Assembly (NCBI GenBank): GCA_024509875.1
Contig: JAMPIV010003439.1
Span: 17,501-81,500 of the forward strand
Direction of reading: 5' to 3'
Length of the DNA: 64,000 nt
DNA from: Oreohelix idahoensis
Taxonomy: Eukaryota > Mollusca > Gastropoda > Stylommatophora > Oreohelicidae
Below are positions 35,077-45,960 of this stretch, in pieces. The position numbers were made by a program, and so were the translations under genes. The first letter of the stretch is position 1. Each line of letters starts with the position of its first letter. A model generated the notes under the pieces. The model ran no database searches and had not been told where the DNA came from. It was given only the letters and a program-made list of their open reading frames with translations.

Positions 35077-36210
35077 ATAATTTAGCATGCGTCTGTACAA
35101 CCCACTCGTAATGTCCACTGTTTGTTTCGTATATCAATATAAAAGTGCAGAATTGTTAGTGCTGCCACCTGGTTACCAGTTTTGACCAATCACAGCAACT
35201 GATACATAACCAGTATGCGTTTGTTTTCCCATTTATCTTGACGTGGAACTTTGAGTGTTCTTGGTTCTTGTGTTTTCGCTGACTTGCGATATTGGTTTGT
35301 AATTTAATATTCAAGTAAAGGTAAAAAATGCAAATAAGGTTATGTTTTTAAATTAATGTGTTTGCTACTTTTCTTCGCAGCATGCCTCTTTCAACCATTT
35401 ACTAAAGACATAGAACTATTGGTTATATCAGGACGCGCTTCATTTAGAGTGTTTTTTTGGTTTTGTATATTCTATGTTCTGTATTGTATTATTCCTCTCG
35501 GTGGTGTTTCTAAATTTTAGTTACATGAATGAGGCATATCTGGCGTCATCTTTATATGACCACCAGCTATGCACAATGCTACAATATACATATCTGGAAG
35601 TGAACCTCTGTCTGTGAGACTAATTACACCCTCGTTGACTCTTGAAAACATCCACACACTTCTAGGGATTTCCTCTGAGGTGAAACACGTTGAGAACCCA
35701 GCATTGCACACTAAGCTTGGAGAAGTCACTGGAGCCCCAGATGCAATTCTTTGGCTTTGACCTGCTTTACTGCATACAGGAGCATCTCACTATGGACTCA
35801 GTGATAGGCAGTGAGAGCTGAGAGTAGCTCTATGCAGGACGTGATAATTTCTTGGGAGAGCCCAGAACCAGAGTACAGTATTTTGGCTATGGATCAGATG
35901 TAATGATCCTTTTAAATGCTAGCCAAGCTGGAGAACTGGAGCTCATGGCTTAAATTTAGCACATTTCGGAAGTGCAGAAAAGCCACGGGAAAAACCTAGA
36001 TCTACAGTGTAGATAATACCAAGGAGTCTTCAACTTGGTATTGGCTGCAAAAGAGCGAGAAGCTCTGCAGCCCTAGTTAAACAACAATAACAACATTTTA
36101 TTTACAGTTCAGATTGTTGTGTTGTTCAGAAGTTTGGCAGTGTCTATACTGGCATGCATTTGGTACTGCTTGAATTTGAAAAAAAGTTAACTGTAAGGTG
36201 ATGATAAGTT
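35077..36210. other. Unassigned region
   Basis: No recognisable gene or repeat. Short frames at 35517-35760 on both strands have no known motif. Confidence 0.5.
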
Positions 36211-36485
36211 TAAGGTAAAGGTTCCCGTTACACGCCCTTAGAGGCATATTGGGAATATGGTGTTAGGCTCATATTTTCTTGACTATCGGCACACTAGGGG
36301 TGATGTGGTCAGCATCACGCCGGCCGCCTTAACCTTCCCAGAGTTTCTCCGGTATCCATTTCACGAGGCTGGGTCGACACCGGAGCCGTTTGCTGTCTAA
36401 AAAATCCCGCCTCGACAGGTGATTGAACCATGGCCTATGGGGCTAAAAAGCCAGTGTGCTAACCACAGCGCCACCGTGGCTCAAT
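36211..36485 (-). repeat. tRNA-derived SINE candidate (about 270 bp)
   Basis: The minus strand starts near 36485 with GAGCCACGGTGGCGCTGTGG, a box A-like head, and GGTTCAATCAC about 45 bases later as box B. A GC-rich body follows, ending in ACCTTTACCTT near 36215. The GC content stands out sharply from the AT-rich surroundings. Flanking duplications are not obvious. Confidence 0.6.
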
Positions 36486-36727
36486 AATAGGTATAGGATA
36501 GGCATAATCTACTTTAAAAAAAAAAATTAGTCATAAGAAGTATCACACAATTGTTACCCCGCCGTCTTGAAATGAATCAGTTGATGTCAGATTGTAACGA
36601 ATCCGAGTTCAGTATTCGTGTAGTCTAGGGATGTTGTTCCCAAACTAAAGTAGGCGCACCCCTGGCGGCCCTCGACAAAGAATGAAGGGATCCGGAATGT
36701 CTTCAAGAAATACTTTACACAATCTTA

Positions 36728-37530
36728 TTCATTTCCATCCGCTCCCCAAGGAGCATAGGCCTTCAACAAACACATGCCAAGTCCTCCTGTCACGTGCCAT
36801 CATCTCAAGTTCTTTCCCCGTTTCCCTCATCATTTTCACCTGTTTCCAGCTTTCTTCTCCATGTGCTTCTTGGTATACGTCTGGATCTCTTGCTCTGGGG
36901 GTTCCAGAACAAGTACACACTTGTAATGCTATCAACAGGTTTCCTCAGTGTGTGTCCTATCCATCGCCATCATCTTCTCATCTCTTGTTCCACTGGCACT
37001 TGTCTGGTTCTTGTCATCAGTTCCACGTTGGTAACCTTGTCATACCATTTTAATCTCTCTATTCTACGCAAGCACCCATTTATGAAAGTCTGTAGCTTTT
37101 TGGTTGTTGTCTTTGTTGTTCTCCATGTCTCAGAGCCATACAATAGGACTGACTTCACATTTGAGTTGAAGATTCTTATTTTTGTGTTGGACCCGATTTC
37201 TCTTGATCTCCATATATTTCCCAATGCAATGATAGCTCCTCTTGCTTTTTTGTATTCTTATTTTGATACCACTGTCTGTCCCTCCAACTTTGTCTATATT
37301 ATTGCCAAGATATGTATACGATTATACATCATTCAGTGGTGTTTCCTCAAGTTCAACTCTCTTATCATTACCTGCATTTATTCTCATTATTATTGTCTAG
37401 TCCTTGTGTATTTTCAGACCCAATTGCTAAGACCTCTCATCGAGTGTTTTCATTTTGTCCTGTATCTGATTACGGTTATTGGACAGAAGAGCCGTCAACT
37501 GCAAAATCTAGATCATCTAATATGTGACAA
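36728..37530 (-). pseudogene. 5'-truncated family A copy
   Basis: Reading leftward from about 37530, the sequence matches the intact element from its FADD region (here DLDFAVD, so the catalytic pair is lost) to the very end. It passes through NIWRSREIGSNTKIRIF and LLYGSETWRTTKTTTKK to the C-terminal RRTWHVFVEGLC at about 36745. Several frameshifts are present. The 3' tail retains one or two GAAT units near 36728. High similarity over 37224-36970 suggests moderate age. Confidence 0.85.
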
Positions 37531-37950
37531 TATTAAAAGTAAAATCATGTAAAAATCCACCGAACAGCACGGAGTAAGCGCAAGTCGTCTTAATGGCAGC
37601 ATTCATATTGAAAGTGGATATCGGTGAAGATTATTTTGAATTTTGTTGATTTATGTACACCTAAGTTATCCTGACCCCGTGTAGTACCGAGGAAGGGGGA
37701 AGGGGGGATGGAGACAGGGGGTGCCTGATGAGACAAAGAAAGAATAGTACCCCGTGCTCCCTAGGGACCGTCGCAAACATCAACTAAAATGAGGTTTATG
37801 AGACTGGCAACCTCATCATTATAACACATAGCTACAGCAACCCCAGCAGCACGAGCACGTGACTGCTGGGTGCAGGCTTCCTGTATAGACTAGATGTAGT
37901 TGTGGCTCCATGCTTCGTACGGAAAACAGAAAAAAAATTCGATGAAGATA
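37531..37950. other. Unassigned spacer
   Basis: No recognisable content. Confidence 0.5.
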
Positions 37951-37954
37951 TTGG

Positions 37955-38035
37955 GAACCGCGCTGGTGTAATGGTTACCACACTGCGCTGGCGATCGTGT
38001 GATCCAGGTTCGAACCCTGGCAAGGACATTTGAAA
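37955..38035 (+). repeat. tRNA-like sequence with intact Pol III box B (SINE head)
   Basis: GCGCTGGTGTAATGGTTACC (box A region) and GGTTCGAACCC (perfect box B) are spaced as in a tRNA. The same head is present, more decayed, inside the hAT element. The acceptor stem does not pair well, so I prefer a tRNA-derived SINE over a functional tRNA gene. Confidence 0.6.
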
Positions 38036-38439
38036 GAGTAATAGCGGGCGTAGGTTAAAAAAAAATTTCGATGAAGATATTGATTTCCACTGATTCCCGT
38101 GTACTTGTATTTTCTAACCCACTCAAAAATCCTCTTACATTTTGTGTTATTTTTTTTAACGCTGGATAACAAACACGAAACAATTATAATATATAATTGT
38201 TACAATTTATTATAGAGAGCAATCTATGATATATTTGCACGACACAATTGCCAAATCTATGCATCTCGCGGAAAAAAAAAACACTCGTCTCACAAGAGAT
38301 TAGAAGAAAGCGCTGTCCAGGGATAGGGCTCACATTGATAAAACATGTTCATATAATTCAAATAAAAACAAAAGGAATAAAAATTATACAAAAACAAAAA
38401 CAAAACAAAACAAAGGTCCTAGAATACTTAAGAATGAAA
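38036..38439. other. A-rich spacer
   Basis: A-rich DNA with short AAAAC-type stretches near 38370-38415. No gene. Confidence 0.5.
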
Positions 38440-38770
38440 GAGAATTAATGAAGAATACCAAAATTAGACAGCTAAAATATGTTGGCGTGTAAAAAGACAT
38501 AACACCGTACTGAAGACCATAATGCAAGGCAGACTTGGACGACAGTGCTATAAATGGGAAGATAGCATCAAGAGATGGACAGGAAAGAGTCTATCAGAGT
38601 GCACTATCAAGACAAGAGACAGGAAAGAGTCTATCAGAGTGCACTATCAAGACAAGAGACAGGAAAGAGTCTATCAGAGTGCACTATCAAGACAAGAGAC
38701 AGAAGACGTTGGAGATCTATTGCAACCGACAGTCTATGTGAAGATGACACATGATGATGATGATGCTGAT
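38440..38770 (+). mobile_element. Non-LTR 'family C' 3' fragment with 40-bp triplication
   Basis: Coding remnants KRHNTVLKTIM and CYKWEDSIKRWTGKS belong to the C-terminal end of a non-LTR polyprotein. The same end, in another copy, hosts LTR element 2 at 46380-46809/58520-58579. The 3' tail ends in ATGATGATGATGATG repeats near 38750-38765. An internal 40-bp unit is triplicated. Confidence 0.75.
38581..38700. repeat. 40-bp tandem repeat, three identical copies
   Basis: The unit starting AGGAAAGAGTCTATCAGAGT is repeated three times without any difference (38581-38620, 38621-38660, 38661-38700). It lies within the family C C-terminal region. Identity of the units points to a very recent expansion. 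Confidence 0.95.
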
Positions 38771-39014
38771 AAAATTTAATTACCATTCAGTTATTGATCT
38801 AGAATCCCCAGTGGAAGAGACACAGACGTAGACACAGACGTAGACCAAGCCGTCCACGGTGAAGAGAACTGGAGAAATAAATTACAATTGCTAGGAAAAC
38901 ATGATAAAAAACTTGACCTGATTTAGTGTGCCAGGACGACTTGACATAATTAAGTTAAAGGCCTACGCTCCTTGGGAATCTAAAATTTAATTACTACTTG
39001 GAAATTGATAATCT

Positions 39015-39425
39015 GGGGCAAATTCTTCTCATCAAAATAATCACGAAGAAACTCTTCTCACCAAAATAGTCCGGGATAAACTCTTCTCACCAAAATAGTC
39101 CGGGATAAACTCTTCTCACCAAAATACTCTTCTCACCAAAATAGTCCGGGATAAACTCTTCTCACCAAAATAAACTCTTCTCACCAAAATAGTCCGGGAC
39201 AAGCTATTCTCACTAAAATAGTCACAGATAAACTGTTCTCAGCAAAATAACCACTGATAAACTCTTCTCTCCAAAATAATCACGGATAAACTCTTCTCAC
39301 CAAAATAGTTACGGACAAGGTCTTCTCACCAAAATGTTCGCGGACAAACTCTTCCCATCAAATCAGCCACAGATAAACTCTTTTGTCACCAAAAATTGTA
39401 GACAAACTCATCTCACCAAAATATG
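39015..39425. repeat. Degenerate ~29-bp minisatellite
   Basis: About 13-14 units related to AAACTCTTCTCACCAAAATA followed by GTCCGGGAT, some shortened. The central copies (39050-39190) are most alike and the edges diverge, the usual gradient of an ageing array. No similarity to the other arrays. Confidence 0.9.
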
Positions 39426-40270
39426 TACTAGTACACACATAATTACAAACACTATTTATCCTGTGTCTTAACGTTTGCGTAATTTAACTTCAAACAATTT
39501 CGACAGAGCTAACCTTGAAGAAGACACGACAAAAGAACAATGAACAAACTCGTTGTGTTATTTCTAATCGTGTGTAATGTTGGCGTTTTCTGCTTTGATG
39601 ATGATGACGAAACCGAAGATATCCTGTTAACACCTGTAAGTTGATTTTTCTGTTGCCTATTGAAGTCATTTACGGAATTTCTCTGGTACTGCATTGTGTT
39701 GTTTACATGTCTTTTTTTCTTCAGACGTGCACACCGCGTGGCTCGTAGTGAAATGGCCGTTGCTTATATGCGCAGGGTGATTGAAAAATAACATCCTATG
39801 TTTAAATTGTTATTTATTCACATCTATCCAACTAATTTATACGAAACAAACGTTAAGGCAGTTAGAATTAAATGCCATTTTATTTTTTTAAAATGCTACG
39901 AAACATGAACATTATATCTGAGCATGATGACCACTGACTGTAAGAAATCTTGCACCAACAATAAGTAAGGGACCAAGAGTTGGAAAATACAAAACACATT
40001 CAAATACTTAGGAACAGTTAAATGGGAAAAAAAAACAACAAAAAACACACAAATAGTAATACGTCTTACAAGGAGAAGGACAAGAAAAACCTACGTTGCA
40101 GCCACAAGGCCTTCGTCAGGGACAGACAAACAAGAGACAGGAGGGAAAGAAAATGAGAATTAAGTAGAGAACATGAAACTATAAAAATAAGAGAAAAAAC
40201 TCCCATGTGTCCAGTCACATGTGAAGCAAGATGGCTGCCACTAAACCGGAAAAAGGAAGTCGATAGTACA
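39426..40270. other. Unassigned region
   Basis: No gene recognised. Around 40070-40260 is a less AT-rich, purine-rich block that could be an old repeat, but I cannot assign it. Confidence 0.5.
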
Positions 40271-40573
40271 TTAAAAACAAAAAATAAGAAATAATGAAAA
40301 CAAGGACTGGAAAAGAGTGAGAAAAAAAACACAAAAATAAATAAATAAAATGAAAAAATAAATAAAACAATAATAATAAATAAATAATAATATTAATAAT
40401 AATAAAATAAATTTAAAAAAAAATAAATAAATAAAAATAATAAATAAATAAATAAATAAAAAATAAAAAAATAAAAAATAAATAAACAATCTAAAATAAT
40501 AATAATAATAATAAGTAAATAAATAAAAAAAAAATTAAAAAAAAAAATTAAATTAAAAAAATGGTAATTAAAA

Positions 40574-40653
<80 letters not shown>

Positions 40654-40674
40654 TATATATATATTATAATATAT

Positions 40675-40705
<31 letters not shown>

Positions 40706-40740
40706 AAATACTATATATATATATATATTATATTATATTA

Positions 40741-40785
<45 letters not shown>

Positions 40786-40800
40786 AATAAATTCTTTAAG
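40271..40800. repeat. A-rich low-complexity tract followed by (TA)n and (AAT)n
   Basis: 40320-40580 is almost pure A/T with ATAA-type repeats. 40581-40770 is TA repeat with small interruptions. 40771-40790 is an AAT repeat that forms the tail of the retroelement fragment next to it. Protein predictions across this region are meaningless. Confidence 0.93.
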
Positions 40801-41255
40801 CACCAAACACGGAGCATAAGGCAGAAACCAGTGCTCTCCAGGTTGTTCGTTGTGACGCCACTCCTCTTAGCTCTTGCACATTATTTAGGCCCAACGTTCT
40901 TCCTTCTCTTATTATTGTTCTTCTGAGTGTTTCTTTTGGTCTTCCTTTTTTCCTCTTTACCCTCAGGAACCCAAGTGAGCGCCTGTAGTGGTATTCTGTT
41001 GTTTTGCATTCGTAGGACATGACCGATATATGACCATCGTCTTTTCCTTATATAGTCGGAGACATATTTCTGCCTAGAGTCTTCTCTTATTTGTCGATTA
41101 GTCTTGAATTCTTTCCAATTGATGTTCATGAGTTTTCTAAGACATTTGTTCTCGAATGTATTCAGCTTATTCTCCAATGATTTTGTTATTTTCCAACTCT
41201 CACAGCCGTATGTTAACACTGAGATAACATTTGAATTAAACAGACGAAAGTGAAG
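40771..41255 (-). pseudogene. Non-LTR polyprotein C-terminus
   Basis: The minus strand from about 41255 encodes LFNSNVISVLTYGCESWKITKS, then ENKCLRKLMNINWKEF, RRWSYIGHVLRMQNN and a basic KRKKGRPKETLRR segment, ending with WRALVSALCS at about 40800. This is the post-RT region of a family related to but distinct from family A. The reading frame changes near 40960. An (ATT)n tail ends the element. The upstream portion lies inverted at 41390-41550. Confidence 0.8.
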
Positions 41256-41389
41256 GAAAAGCGATTAAAAAAAAAAAGAAAAAAAAAAAAAAAGGCGTGA
41301 TCGCATCAAAGTAGACAGTCATAATACAACTGGGACTCGATAGAAAAAGTCGACTGACATGTCTTACATCGTGTACGGTTACGTGGCTT

Positions 41390-41550
41390 GGTTCCAAAGT
41401 GGCCATCGTTGACGGTAATCAAATACTTAGGAAGCATAGTAACACCAGATGGCGGAGCAAGAAAAGACACCAGGATCAGAATGAAAAAAGCCAGAACGGC
41501 CTTTCTCAAACTAAACAACATCTGGAAATCCTCCCAGTACAATACTGTCG
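41390..41550 (+). pseudogene. RT thumb fragment, inverted relative to 40771-41255
   Basis: The + strand encodes IKYLGSIVTPDGGARKDTRI and KKARTAFLKLNNIWKSSQYN. In related polyproteins this segment comes immediately before the sequence found on the opposite strand at 41255. The two therefore look like one element whose upstream part is inverted. An A-rich stretch (41267-41293) lies between them. Confidence 0.7.
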
Positions 41551-42600
41551 CGAGGTGGTTGTAGAAGTTGTCTGAGGTCAGACAAGATTGAGTAAGATAC
41601 TGATTTTAGATAAAAAATAGAGTCACAAATGTGAATAGAAAGTGAAGTATGACCTTTATGAGAGGAAAAGATATGACTATGTATCAAATCTCTTCTTTCC
41701 CGCCACCCTTGCAAAAATCTTCAAATGTCATACATACACTCTTCCTCTCCGAAATATACTACGTATTTCAGTAAGGACAGACCAGGTTAACATCCAAGTG
41801 ACAAGTGAAATAGAAAGTAAATTCTGACCGCTAAGTATATATATATATATATATATATTCATGCAAATCCACACAATAGAAAAAGAAACTCGCTAGATAT
41901 GAGTTGTCTAGCATATCACAGAAAAAAAAAATTCTTAACAACATTTAAGGGTTATTAAACCAAATGAACCACACAGTAATTTGAACTAGCAGGGGACACT
42001 CCTGAGTCATCAAAGAGAAAAAAAAAATCAAGAAGACGATTGTCTCTTTCTAGTTGACTAAATTCCGAGGTATATACACCTCTTCCTTTTGAAAATCACA
42101 GATTTGTTTTAGACTGTGTCCATCAAACTACAATCAGTCTAACTTGCGTGAGATGCTTCCAGGGACAGGAATTTCTCTTCCATTGCTGCTGTCGATTTAA
42201 TTAAACTGTGGATATCTTAACACAATAGAACACTCCAATAGGCATTTCTATGCAGCAATACGGTGGTTCTAGGCTCTCATGCTCTTGGTATCTGCAGTTA
42301 GGAGTTTAGACTACTTTTTGCCTTTCCGTGGGGACTCTGGAAAACCGTGACTACAGTGTGACATCAGAACGTCAGATGTTTACAGATGGATCTCCCAACT
42401 GGTAAATCCATTAAAAAACAGTCTAAACTGACTGAGAAAAAAAGGTGGGCTGGGTCAAGTGTGACGCGCAACCCGTTTGCCATGGAGATACAAGTGTGAT
42501 CTCTAACATGTACTTCAAGGGGTAATGAGCTCTGAAGTAGTGGGATCATAAGTCGCCAGATTTATTCAGCACAACAAAACCCAAGCTGGGATTCCAGGAA
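41551..42600. other. Unassigned region
   Basis: No gene recognised. A short TA repeat at about 41838-41859 is the only repeat seen. Confidence 0.5.
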
Positions 42601-42685
42601 GGGGATCCAAAGAAGAAGACACCGTGAATCGAACTATCGAGAGACAAGCGCTCTAGCCACGCAATCACATGCTCGGGTTCCCCTA
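42601..42685 (-). repeat. tRNA-like SINE head
   Basis: The minus strand reads GCGTGGCTAGAGCGC (box A-like) and, about 20 bases on, AGTTCGATTCAC (box B-like). This is tRNA-derived but lacks a paired acceptor stem. It is a different tRNA ancestor from the sequence at 37955. Confidence 0.5.
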
Positions 42686-42811
42686 TAAAAAAATTAAAAC
42701 CAATTAGCTTTTTTCTTTGTTGTATGTTTTCGTTTACGATCTACTGGTCGGTCACCGGTATTTTGGTGTGTTGTTTGACTTATATGATACATGGTAACTG
42801 AAGTCACTTCC

Positions 42812-43278
42812 TAGCTTGATGATCTAGATTTTGCCACTGATTTGGCTCTTTTATCCCATGGCCATGGTCAGATGCAAGACAAAATGAAAGTGCATGATCA
42901 GAGGTCACGGCAGGCTGGTCTGAAGGTGCCCAGGGAGGGGACAGGGTTAGTGAGAATAAATGCAGGACATGATAACAAAGTCGAACTTGGAAAGACACCA
43001 CCACCTGATGTGGAAACATACACATATCTTGGCAACAATATAAACAAAGTTAGATGGACAGACATTGACATCAGAATAAGAATACAAAGGGTTAGAGATG
43101 CTTTAGTTGCATTGGGAAATGTGTGGGGATCAATAGATGTCAAGTTCAACACTTGGGTAAAGAGTTTTCGGTTGAGGTGTCAAGTCAGTCCTATTCTATG
43201 GCTCTGAAACATGGAGAACGTCAAAAACAACAATCAAATAGTTACATACATTTTTAAATGAAATTTTGCTTAGAGTAT
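42812..43278 (+). pseudogene. Family A copy, segment 1
   Basis: Starts at the FADD region of the RT (here DLDFATDLALLSH, one catalytic Asp lost) and follows the intact element through YTYLGNNINKV and the start of the C-terminal part. It is broken at 43278 by a 304-bp solo LTR and at 43659 by a Jockey-like insertion. Its remaining pieces are at 43583-43659 and 45669-45955. No in-frame coding potential is left. Confidence 0.85.
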
Positions 43279-43582
43279 TGTTAGAATTAAACACCAGCTT
43301 CGTTCCTGCTATATAAGCTTTGTGCGGTAATGTGCGATGACCGCACGAACCGGATATTGTTGGGTGACTAGCCGTAGAACCGCTCGTTTTTCCACTGTAT
43401 GCTGCTCGTTGGCACTTCAGCTAGGAACATACGTTCCGTATCTGTTTCCATTGTGTACATATTCATCTTGGTCGTCAGTATGTGTGTTCTGTTGAAGTAA
43501 TTAAATTGTGGGTTCTTTATACAAGGCCTTATTTATTATTGTGTGAATGAAATACACAACATTGACGACAAGGTACACAACA
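43279..43582 (+). mobile_element. Solo LTR, 304 bp
   Basis: The sequence starts TGTTAGAATT and ends ACACAACA. It interrupts a family A copy whose sequence resumes immediately afterwards. The flanking 5-mers are AGTAT (43274-43278) and AGTAC (43583-43587), one mismatch. TG...CA ends and a 5-bp duplication indicate an LTR left by recombination. It is unrelated to the other LTRs here. Confidence 0.7.
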
Positions 43583-43659
43583 AGTACAAAGATTGGAATG
43601 GTTTGACCGGGTCACCGGTGTGGGGCTGGTGATAGCAGCTGGACGGGTACAGCTGAAAC
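43583..43659 (+). pseudogene. Family A copy, segment 2
   Basis: Corresponds to the element's WYDKVTNVELMTRTRQVPVEQ-coding stretch, diverged. It lies between the solo LTR and the Jockey-like insertion, and its last 11 bases are the TSD of the latter. Confidence 0.75.
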
Positions 43660-44800
43660 TTCTTCTTCTTCTTCTTCCTCGTTCGCCTTCAGACCTCCAC
43701 ATTTATGACTCTAATAAAGGCAGTAGTCAACTCAAGGTTCCTGACATCTCCAAACAGTTTTTCGTTGACAGAAGTGGGATGTTGCTATATGCTACTCCGT
43801 TCATTTCTGTAGGTTGGGCAGTACTGCAGCAGGTGTTCGACTGTCATCGGGCTGGTACCGCAGGTGCAGAGATCAGTTGCACCAATTTTGTATTTGTGGT
43901 ATAGCTGCCTGTGCTTTACATTCAATAAGAGTTTCCGCTGCCTGTTTCAGGGCTTCTGCTTCAGCACTGAAGTTATTGCAGTATTTGCCAGTGGCAAACT
44001 GCCATAGAGTGGATTCTGTTCTTTAATTTTATAAGGATGCCGGCACCCCCATTTTCAACTGCATTTTTTGCTGAACCATCAGTATATGCATGTGTCCAAA
44101 GCTTTGCTGGGAATGAATTTTTGGTGAATATACTTGGTTGCTATACACTTTCTTTGTGATTCTGTCTGTGTTCCCTTACTTTCAATGCCTGGAATATCAG
44201 ATTTTAACGCAGGAAAGCATCTTGTTTTCCACAGTGGGATAGGTGTGCTTGTTGGTATTTTCTTTGCAACTGAGCTTGCTAGCATGGTATTTTTGCTAAT
44301 TTGTTCTTTTGCTTGGGCCACAAAGTTAGTTCGCTTGAGCCTGCCTCTTCCTAGCCTATTCATTCTTTGGAACATTGGGTGTCCTTCGAGTCTCTTAAAT
44401 TTTTCGGCTTGTTGTAGGACTCTGCTGTCACGTCTATCCTCCATTGACTGTAGCCCTATAATGTTTTCCATATGGTTGATTTTTGTGGACTTTAAGGCCC
44501 CTATTATAATACGTGCTGCTTGGTTTTGGAGTCTATTTACTCTGTCAAAATTTGACTTTGCTGCCGTCGACCAAGATGTGATGCCGTATTCCATAGCAGG
44601 TCTGACTCTGGCTGTGTACAGCTTTTCGAGGATATTCTCATCAGCACCCCATGTGGTACCAGCTAACTTTTTCATGATGGTCATGCGAAGTTTTGCCCTT
44701 AGCTGTATTTTGTTTATCTGTGATTTCCACGTCATTCGGCGGTCTAGTGTGATTCCTAAGTATGTTGGTGTTTCATCTTCTCGTATTTTAGTGCCCATTT
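43660..44800 (-). pseudogene. RT thumb and RNase H of the Jockey-like element
   Basis: The open frame 44798-44079 starts in the segment after the catalytic box (TPTYLGITLDRRMTWKSQI) and continues through KLYTARVRPAMEYGITSWST and LQNQAARIIIGALKSTKI. Downstream on the same strand THAYTDGSAKNAVENGGAG is the beginning of the RNase H domain with its first Asp. Stops accumulate after about 43980. No catalytic RT box is present because the junction with the inverted part removes it. Confidence 0.82.
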
Positions 44801-44844
44801 AGTGTAGCTTTGCTTGCTGTGGTTTATTTGATAAGGTAAAAATA

Positions 44845-45640
44845 GTGTGTATTGTTTATTGTTCACATGAGAGCCAGAGAAATGTTCCACCTGACAGAAA
44901 GCAGGAAATTATCAAAGAGCAAGAACTTTACCAAAATATACCAACTGTTCCAGAAGAGCACATGACATCAAACCTCACCATGAGAGAGCTAGAGTCAGCC
45001 ATTGTATCCCTTAAACAAAGAAAGTCACCTGGAAAAGACAGGGTAACAAATGACATGCTTAAAGGGCTAGAGTCTAATGCCAAGAAAACCCTCCTCAAGA
45101 TTATGAACTATAGCTGGAAGCGTGGAATTGTACCACAGGCTTGGAAAGAAGCAGTACTAGTTCCAATCCTTAAAAAGGACAAAGACCGAATGGACCCAAC
45201 AGCTACAGACCCATCAGCCTTCTAAGCTGCACGGGAAAGCTTACGGAGAGAATGATCAATACCAGATTAAGTTGGCACCTCGAAGAAAAACAAATTCTAC
45301 TGCACCAACAGGCAGGCTTCAGGCAACATAGGTCTACAGAGGACCAAGTCACCTACATTGCACAGGAAATCGAAGATGCTTTCCAAGAAGGAAAGCACAC
45401 ATTAGCAGTCTGGGTATATATGGAGAAAGCATTTGATAAAGTTTGGAAAGATGGGCTGAGAGTTAAAATGCTTAAATATGGAGTCTGTGGAAGAATATAT
45501 AGCTGGATCAGTCACTATCTAACAAACAGAACTGCTAGAATGCAGGTGCACGGACAGCTAAGCAAAAAGACTACAATGGAACATGGAGTCACACAGGGTG
45601 GGGTCCTTTCCCTAACACTCTTCCTTATATATATAAATAA
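44845..45640 (+). pseudogene. N-terminal half of reverse transcriptase, inverted 5' segment
   Basis: The + strand encodes the region leading into RT (MRELESAIVSLKQRKSPGKD), then WKEAVLVPILKKDKD. After a frame change near 45210 come QAGFRQHRSTEDQV, YMEKAFDKVWKDGL (usual FLDxxKAFD replaced by VYMEKAFD, catalytic Asp lost) and GVTQGGVLSLTLFLIYIN. It stops just before the YADD box. Together with the opposite-strand 43660-44800 it makes one Jockey-like polyprotein. Confidence 0.82.
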
Positions 45641-45668
45641 TTATAACAGAAAACATCCAACAACAACA

Positions 45669-45955
45669 ACAGCTGAAACAAGAGATGAGAAGAAGTCGAT
45701 CGCGATGGGTGTGACACACAATGAGGAAACCTGTGGACAGCATTACAGAGAAGTCCTTGTTCTGGAAACCCCACCTTTTACCAGGGCCTGAGAGGCAGAT
45801 GGAGACTAAAAAAAAAAAAAAAACACACGGAGAAGAGAACTCGGGACAGAAGAGAAAATGATGAGGAAAACGTGGAAGAAACTTGAGCTGATGGTACGGG
45901 ACAGGAAGAATTGGCATGTGTTTGTTGAAGGTCAATGTTCCAGAGATCTAAAAGG
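45669..45955 (+). pseudogene. Family A copy, segment 3 (3' end)
   Basis: Resumes the family A copy after the Jockey-like insertion: bases corresponding to EQEMRRRRWRWIGHT, then the end of the ORF, diverged, to the region of HVFVEGLC at about 45935. An A-rich interruption occurs at 45808-45825. A minisatellite begins right after it. Confidence 0.8.
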
Positions 45956-45960
45956 TATTG

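Larger units (their letters stand above)
43660..45668 (-). mobile_element. Jockey-like insertion with twin-priming inversion
   Basis: Bracketed by ACAGCTGAAAC at 43649-43659 and 45669-45679, an 11-bp perfect TSD. On the minus strand, 44800-43660 carries RT thumb and RNase H and ends in GAA repeats. The upstream part of the same polyprotein lies in opposite orientation at 44845-45640. This arrangement is the hallmark of twin priming during target-primed reverse transcription. Confidence 0.85.

Noticed and set aside
37955..38035. Functional tRNA gene
   Set aside because: Box A and B are present but the acceptor and D stems do not pair convincingly and a related copy sits inside a transposon. 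Kept as a SINE head.
39015..39425. CRISPR-like or satellite-encoded peptide array
   Set aside because: Degenerate tandem units with no spacers and no open frame of note.
40271..40489. Phe/Ile-rich membrane-like protein on the - strand
   Set aside because: Translation of an A/T low-complexity tract.
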